Origin: Clostridia bacterium
GTDB lineage: Bacteria > Bacillota > Clostridia > Saccharofermentanales > Saccharofermentanaceae
Length of the DNA stretch: 15,181 bases
NCBI GenBank assembly: GCA_017881645.1
Contig: JADGQQ010000042.1
Location: 1-15,181 of the forward strand
Reading direction: 5' to 3'
Under the pieces are notes generated by a model that ran no database searches, was not told the DNA's origin, and worked only from the letters and a program-made list of their open reading frames with translations. Position numbers and translations under genes: made by a program. Positions 6,047-11,848 of this stretch are shown piece after piece. The stretch's first letter is position 1. Each line of letters starts with the position of its first letter.

Positions 6047-6538
6047 ATGGCGCTATTCGATCCTAAAATGAAAACGATTGCATTGCATCAAAAATCGATA
6101 GATGAAAAAAACGCGAGTATTATCCGGTATTTCGACGAAATCGGGCGGCTGTATTACGGCCAATATAGAGATGCATCCGCGGATGTTTCCAAGGAAATCA
6201 ACTCCAGATGCGATGCAATCACTGCATTACATGCGGATATCGAAGTGAACAATCTGAAGATCCTTTTCGAAAAGGGCCTGAAGCTTTGTACAACCTGTAA
6301 GAAGGAAAACCCTCTGGAGCACACATTCTGCTCCGTCTGCGGAGCGCGTTTTCCGGACGGATCAGATAAAAAGGTGGATCTGCCGCAGACACAGTCCGCA
6401 TCCGTGCTTGCTGCTGCTGCTGCTGCTGCAGATGCTGCTGCAGATGCCGAACAAAAAGCACCGGTCTCAGATGAGCCGGCGCCGGTCGAGGCAATTCAAA
6501 CGATTATTCCTGCGGAAGACCCGAACCGGGTCGAATAA
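6047..6538 (+). CDS. Small zinc-ribbon protein with Ala-rich tail (function unknown)
   Basis: The 163-residue protein has three parts. The first is a charged, probably helical or coiled-coil stretch (about 1-75) of the kind seen in short clostridial zinc-ribbon proteins. The second is a CxxC-x11-CxxC ribbon, CTTC...CSVC (about 82-100), that should bind one zinc ion. The third is a low-complexity Ala/Asp/Pro/Glu tail that includes seven consecutive alanines. No signal peptide or membrane helix is seen, so it is probably cytosolic. GGAGGAG at 6034-6040 is 6 bases before the ATG at 6047; a GTG at 6032 would place that site inside the gene, so 6047 is chosen. It is transcribed alone between the gapA and hpf units. 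I do not recognise a specific function. Confidence 0.8.
   Translation: MALFDPKMKTIALHQKSIDEKNASIIRYFDEIGRLYYGQYRDASADVSKEINSRCDAITALHADIEVNNLKILFEKGLKLCTTCKKENPLEHTFCSVCGARFPDGSDKKVDLPQTQSASVLAAAAAAADAAADAEQKAPVSDEPAPVEAIQTIIPAEDPNRVE
6410..6448 (+). repeat. In-frame GCT triplet repeat coding for polyalanine
   Basis: Six uninterrupted GCT codons (6410-6427) and GCA are followed by GAT-GCT-GCT-GCA-GAT-GCC. The encoded stretch is Ala7-Asp-Ala3-Asp-Ala. The unit is three bases, so slippage would change the alanine count without shifting the frame. Confidence 0.85.
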
Positions 6539-6544
6539 GGGCAC

Positions 6545-6576
6545 TGTGTCATGTGATGCAGTCTGATCCTGACACA
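6545..6576. repeat. Inverted repeat after the zinc-ribbon gene
   Basis: TGTGTCA (6545-6551) and TGACACA (6570-6576) form a perfect 7-base inverted repeat with an 18-base loop, starting 7 bases after the stop codon. No T-run follows, so it is not a standard terminator. It may protect the mRNA 3' end or bind a protein. Confidence 0.4.
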
Positions 6577-6600
6577 ACACTAATATTATAGCACTTTCCC

Positions 6601-6642
6601 AAAAGAAACACTGTACATAATGTGACGGGGTTTCTTTTTTTT
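6601..6642 (+). terminator. Terminator between the zinc-ribbon gene and hpf
   Basis: AAAAGAAAC (6601-6609) pairs with GTTTCTTTT (6630-6638), with a possible inner CAC/GTG pairing (6609-6611 with 6622-6624, shifted by one base from the outer stem). The T-run extends to 6642. The stem is AT-rich, so it is weaker than the gapA terminator. Confidence 0.6.
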
Positions 6643-6648
6643 CGTGCG

Positions 6649-6654
6649 TATAAT
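6649..6654 (+). promoter_or_regulatory. -10 box of the hpf promoter
   Basis: A perfect TATAAT follows the terminator T-run by 6 bases. I see no recognisable -35 at 16-18 bases. The start would be about 6661. Confidence 0.55.
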
Positions 6655-6660
6655 GAATAC

Positions 6661-6682
6661 AAGAATCTCGTCAGAGGTTCTT
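6661..6682 (+). promoter_or_regulatory. Hairpin at the predicted 5' end of hpf mRNA
   Basis: AAGAATCTC (6661-6669), loop GTCA, GAGGTTCTT (6674-6682) forms a 9-bp stem with one T-G pair, beginning where transcription should start. Hairpins at the extreme 5' end are known to slow mRNA decay in Bacillota by blocking 5'-end-dependent nucleases. The RBS GGAAGGA (6695-6701) lies outside it. Confidence 0.45.
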
Positions 6683-6710
6683 TGAATAGAAGCCGGAAGG
6701 ATGTGATTCT

Positions 6711-7250
6711 ATGAAAATCACGACACAGGGTATCGGAATTCACGTAGGAGAAAGATTAGAGGAGAAGATCGAAGAAAAGCTAAAAAAATTCCACAAGTAT
6801 TTTGGAGATGAAGCGGCTTTCAGTATTAAGATTCACCCCGAACGAGACATTAAGAAGGTTGAAATTACGTTGAAACTTCAGAATCGTATTTATAGAGCAG
6901 AGGCGAAGGACGAAGATATACTCTCTGCAGTGGATCGAACCGTTGATAAACTCGAGTCACAGATTCGGAGACAGAAGACAAGAATTGAGAAGCAAATCCA
7001 CGATTACTCGTATGTTAAGGAATACTTGAAGGATGTAGCGGATGAAACAGATGATGAAGAGGCGGAAGAGAAGTCAATTATCAAGCGTAAGTCGTTCGAA
7101 TTGGTCCCCATGACCCAGGACGATGCCGTATTGCAAATGGAGATGCTGGGACACAGCTTTCTGGTTTACCTGGATGCAGATGCCGGAAGTGTCTGTGTTG
7201 TGTATAAGCGCAAGGACGGGAATTACGGTCTGATCGAGCCTACTTATTAA
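6711..7250 (+). CDS. hpf: Ribosome hibernation promoting factor, long form
   Basis: Long HPF binds the small ribosomal subunit near the decoding site and, through its C-terminal domain, dimerises 70S ribosomes into inactive 100S particles. The 179 residues fit the long form. The N-terminal S30AE domain (about 1-97) starts MKITTQGIGIHVGERLEEKI and contains the IKI/VEITLKL strands and the helix DILSAVDRTVDKLESQIRRQKTR. An acidic linker follows (about 110-121, DETDDEEAEEKS). The C-terminal dimerisation domain (about 122-179) has KRKSFELVPMTQDDAVLQM, GHSFLVYLDA and VVYKRKDGNYGLIEP. GGAAGGA lies 9 bases before the ATG. It is a single-gene unit between two terminators. Stationary-phase or nutrient control is usual for the family, but no specific regulator site is visible. 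Confidence 0.97.
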   Translation: MKITTQGIGIHVGERLEEKIEEKLKKFHKYFGDEAAFSIKIHPERDIKKVEITLKLQNRIYRAEAKDEDILSAVDRTVDKLESQIRRQKTRIEKQIHDYSYVKEYLKDVADETDDEEAEEKSIIKRKSFELVPMTQDDAVLQMEMLGHSFLVYLDADAGSVCVVYKRKDGNYGLIEPTY

Positions 7251-7367
7251 GTTTTGTATCATTCGCGTCAGGTTGAACTGCGGTTTTGTCCGGTCAATAT
7301 GATTTGTTTGTCTGATTGAGTTTGGTTATGTTATTTGTTTTCGTTGTTGTACCGTCCTGGGCGCGTC

Positions 7368-7401
7368 GGAGGCTGTTTCTGAAAAGAGACAGCCTCTTTT
7401 T
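7368..7401 (+). terminator. Strong terminator after hpf
   Basis: GAGGCTGTTTCT (7369-7380), tetraloop GAAA, AGAGACAGCCTC (7385-7396) is a 12-bp stem with one T-G pair, followed by five T residues. It lies about 118 bases after the hpf stop. The bases between are T/G-rich and I see no other element in them. Confidence 0.93.
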
Positions 7402-7402
7402 A

Positions 7403-7411
7403 TGGTATAAT
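7403..7411 (+). promoter_or_regulatory. Extended -10 promoter of pcrA
   Basis: TGG followed by a perfect TATAAT (7406-7411) lies one base after the hpf terminator T-run. No -35 is possible at the usual distance, because that position is in the terminator stem. The start would be near 7418. Confidence 0.6.
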
Positions 7412-7444
7412 GAAGCACACTTAATGGACCGAATGCACGATGTT

Positions 7445-7450
7445 GGAGGA
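7445..7450 (+). promoter_or_regulatory. Ribosome binding site that sets the pcrA start
   Basis: GGAGGA is 7 bases before the in-frame TTG at 7458. The ATG at 7440 lies upstream of this site and has no site of its own, and the ATG at 7467 is 16 bases away. TTG at 7458 is therefore the best start. Confidence 0.6.
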
Positions 7451-7457
7451 CAACTTT

Positions 7458-9884
7458 TTGAGCGAAATGAACGAATATAACGATACGGCAGGGTCATCCT
7501 GGGAGACGAGTCTTTTATCCGGTTTAAATCCCGAACAGAAGAACGCTGTATGCCATGATGAAGGTCCGCTGTTGATACTTGCGGGAGCCGGATCCGGGAA
7601 AACCCGCGTCATCACATACAGGATCGCGTATCTCGTTCGCATCCGCAGAGTCAGGCCGTCCGCTATTCTTGCTATTACATTTACGAACAAAGCCGCCGCC
7701 GAAATGAAGGACCGCATCCGCGATCTGGTCGGTGATATGGCATCGTATATGTGGGTCGGGACTTTTCACGCGATGTTCGCCCGAATTCTGCGCCGGCACG
7801 CCGAGCTTCTGCAGTTTGAAAAGAGCTTTGCCATTCTCGATACGGATGATCAGCTGAAAATTGTCAAAGAATGCATTTCCGAGCTGAATCTGAATGACAA
7901 GATATTTATTCCGCGTTCCGTTCAGGCGGAGATCAGTAAGGCCAAGAATGAACTTATCTCTCCCGAGGATTTCGAGAAGGATGCCGGTCCGGAATACCGC
8001 CGTCAGAAAATCGCCTCAATTTACCGGAAATATCAGGAAAAACTGCGTCAGAGCAACGGCATGGATTTCGATGACATCCTTTTCTATGCAGTATCTCTGC
8101 TGTCACGCAACCCGGATGTACTGCATTTCTATCAGGAACAATTCAGGTATATTCTTGTGGATGAATATCAGGATACCAATCAGGCGCAGTACCGGCTGAT
8201 TCAGCTTCTGGCAGCCAAATACAGGAATTTGTGCGTTGTGGGCGATGATGATCAGTCGATCTACTCATTCCGCGGAGCCAATATCCGGAACATTCTTGAT
8301 TTTGAGAAAGATTTCAAGGATACCACGGTCATTAAGCTTGAACAGAATTACCGCTCGACCAACAATATTCTTCAGGCGGCAAACAGCGTCATTAAGAAGA
8401 ATGTCACACGAAAAGACAAGAAGCTCCGGACGGATCTTGGGGCGGGCGAGAAAATCACGCATTACTGTGCCGATCATCACGGAGCGGAAGCCTATTATGT
8501 AACGGATCAGATCCAGCGTCTGGTGCGCATGAAGAGCTGCAAATTCGGAGATATCGCTGTACTGTATCGCGTGAATGCTCTTTCAAGAACCATTGAATCG
8601 GCTTTCCGGGAGCAGGGAATTCCATACCGCGTGTATGGCGGACAGCGGTTCTATGACCGAAAGGAAATCAAGGATATTCTTGCCTATCTTCGACTGATCA
8701 TTTCTCCATCCGATAATTATGCATTTGACAGAATAATCAACGTGCCGAAACGGGGACTTGGAGACACAACCGTCGACCGCGTCAAAGAAATCGCTCTGGA
8801 AGAGAGCTCGACCTATCTGCAGGTCTGCGCATCCGCGCCGCAATATCCTGAACTGGCCAGGGCATCGCACAAGCTTCAGCAGTTTGCTTCCCTTGTAAAT
8901 GCGCTTCGTGAAAAACTCATGGAGAACAAGATGAGTTTTGCGGAATACATCGAGTATGTGCAGGATCAGTCCGGTATCATGCAGGAAATCATTGAGCAAA
9001 AAGAGAAAAAAGGCGAGACCGTCGACCGGATCGAGAACCTGCGCGAACTGCTGTCGGAAGCTGTAGAATTTGAAGCCCGCCGCAAAGACCAGGCGGCTGC
9101 AAAAGAAGAGCTGTCGGCGGAATTGGGTGAAGAGGCGATTTCCGATGCGTTCAGCCATAAAGACACAACATACGATACGGATCTGAAAGGTCTCATGCAG
9201 TCGTACCTCGAAAACGCAGCTCTCTATTCCGAAGGAGATAACGAGGGAATGGACGACGATTTTGTCCGCCTTCTGACCATCCACAGCGCCAAAGGACTTG
9301 AGTTCGGCGTCGTATTCCTGATTGGTACGGAAGAAGGCATTTTCCCCGGAACGCGCTCGCTTGACAGCAAAGACGGAGTCGAGGAAGAACGGCGCCTTGC
9401 GTATGTAGCCATAACCCGCGCCAAGAACAAGCTTCACATTACTTCCGCGAGAAGCCGGATGCTTTTTGGTCAGACACAGGAGCTTCCTGCGTCCAGATTT
9501 ATCGGAGAAATTGATGCGCAGTACATTGACACCATCGGTTCAGCGCGAAGAACCCTGATGGAAGACAGCGGTACGGTTCGCTCTGCTGCATCGACGCCGT
9601 TCGGCGCCAAAAGCGGAACACAGCCGGCACATGTTTTTGCCTATTCCGGCTCATCATCGAGCCAAAGGACTCCAACGGGTTCTGCGTCTGAAAATGCAGG
9701 GAATGATCATTTTCTGACCCCGGACACAATCGCAAAAGGAATGGAAGTCCTGCATCCCCGCTTTGGCAAGGGCACGGTTGTTACTGTCGAAAAGGTCGCC
9801 GGAGACGCGCTTGTCAGCGTTGCATTTGATAACCGTACTACCAAAAACATGCTTGTTCGTCAGGCAAAGCTCACCAGAGCCTAA
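7458..9884 (+). CDS. pcrA: ATP-dependent 3'-5' DNA helicase, PcrA/UvrD type
   Basis: PcrA unwinds DNA in nucleotide excision repair, removes recombinase filaments and interacts with RNA polymerase. The 808 residues (from TTG) carry all superfamily 1A motifs in order: Q motif LNPEQKNAV (23-31), Walker A GAGSGKT (43-49), AITFTNKAA, VGTFHAMFARIL, Walker B LVDEYQDTNQ (Asp235-Glu236), VVGDDDQSIYSFRGA, LEQNYRST, GGQRFYDRKEI, LTIHSAKGLEF and EERRLAYVAITRAK. After a low-complexity linker, the last 50 residues (GMEVLHPRFGKGTV...) are the Tudor-like C-terminal domain of PcrA that contacts RNA polymerase. That domain separates it from AddA and Rep. An upstream ATG at 7440 would add six residues. No ligA, which often follows pcrA in Bacilli, is nearby; dNTP-degrading enzymes follow instead. 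Confidence 0.96.
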   Translation: MSEMNEYNDTAGSSWETSLLSGLNPEQKNAVCHDEGPLLILAGAGSGKTRVITYRIAYLVRIRRVRPSAILAITFTNKAAAEMKDRIRDLVGDMASYMWVGTFHAMFARILRRHAELLQFEKSFAILDTDDQLKIVKECISELNLNDKIFIPRSVQAEISKAKNELISPEDFEKDAGPEYRRQKIASIYRKYQEKLRQSNGMDFDDILFYAVSLLSRNPDVLHFYQEQFRYILVDEYQDTNQAQYRLIQLLAAKYRNLCVVGDDDQSIYSFRGANIRNILDFEKDFKDTTVIKLEQNYRSTNNILQAANSVIKKNVTRKDKKLRTDLGAGEKITHYCADHHGAEAYYVTDQIQRLVRMKSCKFGDIAVLYRVNALSRTIESAFREQGIPYRVYGGQRFYDRKEIKDILAYLRLIISPSDNYAFDRIINVPKRGLGDTTVDRVKEIALEESSTYLQVCASAPQYPELARASHKLQQFASLVNALREKLMENKMSFAEYIEYVQDQSGIMQEIIEQKEKKGETVDRIENLRELLSEAVEFEARRKDQAAAKEELSAELGEEAISDAFSHKDTTYDTDLKGLMQSYLENAALYSEGDNEGMDDDFVRLLTIHSAKGLEFGVVFLIGTEEGIFPGTRSLDSKDGVEEERRLAYVAITRAKNKLHITSARSRMLFGQTQELPASRFIGEIDAQYIDTIGSARRTLMEDSGTVRSAASTPFGAKSGTQPAHVFAYSGSSSSQRTPTGSASENAGNDHFLTPDTIAKGMEVLHPRFGKGTVVTVEKVAGDALVSVAFDNRTTKNMLVRQAKLTRA

Positions 9885-9913
9885 CAGTCAAAACGGGCGA
9901 TTTTTTGCCTCTG

Positions 9914-9922
9914 TGATATAAT
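9914..9922 (+). promoter_or_regulatory. Extended -10 promoter of the dgt-yfbR-glucosaminidase unit
   Basis: TGA followed by a perfect TATAAT (9917-9922) lies 10 bases after a run of six T residues. No clear -35 is seen. The start would be near 9929, leaving a very short leader with AGGAGGA at 9934-9940 before the ATG at 9947. Confidence 0.6.
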
Positions 9923-9946
9923 CGATAGGGAACAGGAGGAACCTTT

Positions 9947-11179
9947 ATGGATAACCGGCAGAATGAACAGAACTTGTTTGACGAGTACTCCTCAGGCCGG
10001 ATTTCACCGGCATCCGCATTTGATTCGACGGATAATCCCAGGGATCAGGCGCTTATATCGATGCTTCGGGACAATAGAGAGAAGAATCTTTCCCCCTATG
10101 CATTTCACAGCAAAGACAGCCGTGGCCGCAGATTCCCGGAAGAACCCTGTACCATCCGTTCCGATTTTGAACGTGACACAGGGCGCATCATCTATTCGCA
10201 GGCTTTCCGGCGGCTGCGTCACAAGACACAGGTGTTTTTTAACCCGCAGAACGATCATATCTGCTCCAGAATCGAGCATGTCATTTATGTGAACTACGTA
10301 GCGACCACCATCGCACGCGCCCTGAATCTGAATCTGGATCTTGTGCAGGCGATTTCCCTCGGGCATGATATCGGCCACTCGCCGTTCGGCCATTCCGGAG
10401 AAAGGACTCTCCACGCCTGCGTCAGCAGACTGGATAAGAATCTTTTTTTTCAGCATGAAATGCAAAGCCTTCGCGTTGCCGACCTGTTGGCGACCCGGGC
10501 GGGCAAACCCGGCGAAGGATTGAATCTGTCTTTCGAGGTGCGTGACGGAATCGTATCCCATTGCGGCGAGACATACAGTGAATATAAGCTTTTCCCGGAT
10601 CGCACAAAGTTGACGGATTCGATTCTGTCCCGGAGCGGCGGACATCCGATGCCGGCCACACTGGAAGGCTGCGTCGTTCGCATAGCCGATAAGATTGCAT
10701 ATGTAGGAAGAGATATCGAGGATGCGGCGCGTGCCGGAATACTGGAATTTGAAGATATTCCGCCGGCGATAACATCCACCTTGGGCGTCACGAACTCGCA
10801 GATTATTCATACGCTCGTAACCGATATCATTCATAATAGTTTGAATAAGGATGGCGTAATCCTTTCCGACGAAACCGGGCAGGCGATGGAAGCTCTTCTG
10901 AAAGAAAACGTACGGAGAATATATCAGTCCGATAAGATTAAGAAATACGAAACAAGGGTGCAGACTACGGTCGAAGGACTTTTTGACGCAATGCTTTCGG
11001 CTATGGCAGATCCGCAGAAAGCCAGAGCGTCGGGTAATCCCGTGTTGGAGGCACTCGCGGTTTTTCATGAATCCTATCCGGATCCATCCGCTTCCTCCGT
11101 GCAGATCATCACGGATTATATAGCCGGAATGACGGACTCTTATGCGAATAAGTGTTATGAATCCATATACTGGGTGTGA
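9947..11179 (+). CDS. dgt: dGTPase-like deoxynucleoside triphosphate triphosphohydrolase (HD superfamily)
   Basis: Enzymes of this family cleave dNTPs, classically dGTP, to the deoxynucleoside and triphosphate, and so limit the dNTP pool. The 410-residue protein shows the family pattern SDFERDTGRIIYSQAFRRLRHKTQVF (72-97). Next comes the metal-binding HD set: His111 (RIEHVIYV), His140-Asp141 (GHDIGHSPFGHSGE) and Asp248 (RIADKIAY). HEMQSLR (170-176) also fits substrate-site residues of dGTPases. The N-terminal 50 residues are polar and less conserved. It is closer to the 'dGTPase-like' group of many phyla than to E. coli Dgt, so the true substrate may be several dNTPs, and allosteric activation by a dNTP is possible. 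The next gene starts 8 bases after its stop. Confidence 0.93.
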   Translation: MDNRQNEQNLFDEYSSGRISPASAFDSTDNPRDQALISMLRDNREKNLSPYAFHSKDSRGRRFPEEPCTIRSDFERDTGRIIYSQAFRRLRHKTQVFFNPQNDHICSRIEHVIYVNYVATTIARALNLNLDLVQAISLGHDIGHSPFGHSGERTLHACVSRLDKNLFFQHEMQSLRVADLLATRAGKPGEGLNLSFEVRDGIVSHCGETYSEYKLFPDRTKLTDSILSRSGGHPMPATLEGCVVRIADKIAYVGRDIEDAARAGILEFEDIPPAITSTLGVTNSQIIHTLVTDIIHNSLNKDGVILSDETGQAMEALLKENVRRIYQSDKIKKYETRVQTTVEGLFDAMLSAMADPQKARASGNPVLEALAVFHESYPDPSASSVQIITDYIAGMTDSYANKCYESIYWV

Positions 11180-11187
11180 GGTAAACC

Positions 11188-11835
11188 ATGAATAAGAATG
11201 TTGCAGACGACCCTTCCACGACGGGCGAAAAGACGGATTTTTCTTTTTACGCGATGCTTGACCGCATGCAGTATATTAATCGGTGGGGTCTGATGCGAAA
11301 TAACCGCACCGAAAACATCAAGGAACACAGCATGGATGTTGCGATGATTTCCCACGCACTGGCTACGATTAGAAATTGCATCTGTCCGGAAGGCCGCCCG
11401 AAAGTGGATCCGCTCTATGCAATGGGACTGGCGATGCTGCATGATGCATCCGAGATCATCACGGGCGATCTGCCGACACCGATCAAGTATCATAATCCGC
11501 AGATTACGGAAGCTTACAAACAAATCGAAGGACAGGCAACCGATACACTGCTGTCGCTTCTTCCCGAGGCAATGAGAGACGAGTACAGGGGGCTTTTCTG
11601 TCCGGATCGAACGGATCCGATGAAGGATGGTGCCTACCATATCGTCAAGGCTGCAGACCGGATCTGCGCATATATCAAGTGCATTTCGGAAGAGAATTCA
11701 GGAAACCGTGAATTCTCCTCTGCCAAGATGGGTATTCGGGATTCCATCGATCGAATCCATTTGCCTGAGGTTGCTTATTTTATGGAGCATTTCATGCCGG
11801 CGTATGGCATGACGCTCGATCAAATCAGAGGATGA
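11188..11835 (+). CDS. yfbR: HD-domain 5'-deoxynucleotidase, YfbR type
   Basis: YfbR removes phosphate from deoxynucleoside 5'-monophosphates. The 215-residue protein follows E. coli YfbR closely from end to end. It has INRWGLMRN with Arg32-Trp33 (deoxyribose selectivity in the E. coli enzyme), ENIKEHSMDVAM with His47, MLHDASEIITGDLPTPIKY with His85-Asp86 and Glu89, and KAADRICAYIKC with Asp157. All HD metal ligands are present. About 15 extra polar residues precede the family start. The gene begins 8 bases after dgt and its site GAGG overlaps the dgt stop, which indicates co-translation. With the dGTPase it forms a pair that turns both dNTPs and dNMPs into deoxynucleosides. The symbol is by similarity. 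Confidence 0.94.
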   Translation: MNKNVADDPSTTGEKTDFSFYAMLDRMQYINRWGLMRNNRTENIKEHSMDVAMISHALATIRNCICPEGRPKVDPLYAMGLAMLHDASEIITGDLPTPIKYHNPQITEAYKQIEGQATDTLLSLLPEAMRDEYRGLFCPDRTDPMKDGAYHIVKAADRICAYIKCISEENSGNREFSSAKMGIRDSIDRIHLPEVAYFMEHFMPAYGMTLDQIRG

Positions 11836-11848
11836 CCGGGGGAACGAT

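Noticed and set aside
8583..9437. 284-codon minus-strand frame opposite pcrA
   Set aside because: It lies entirely opposite conserved helicase motifs and shows no recognisable protein features, so it is an antisense shadow.
9885..9912. Terminator between pcrA and dgt
   Set aside because: The six T residues are present but only a 3-bp GGC/GCC pairing surrounds them, with the T-run in the loop. No usable stem precedes the T-run.
10004..11068. 354-codon minus-strand frame opposite the dGTPase gene
   Set aside because: It is a mirror of a conserved HD-domain gene with no ribosome site or family features.
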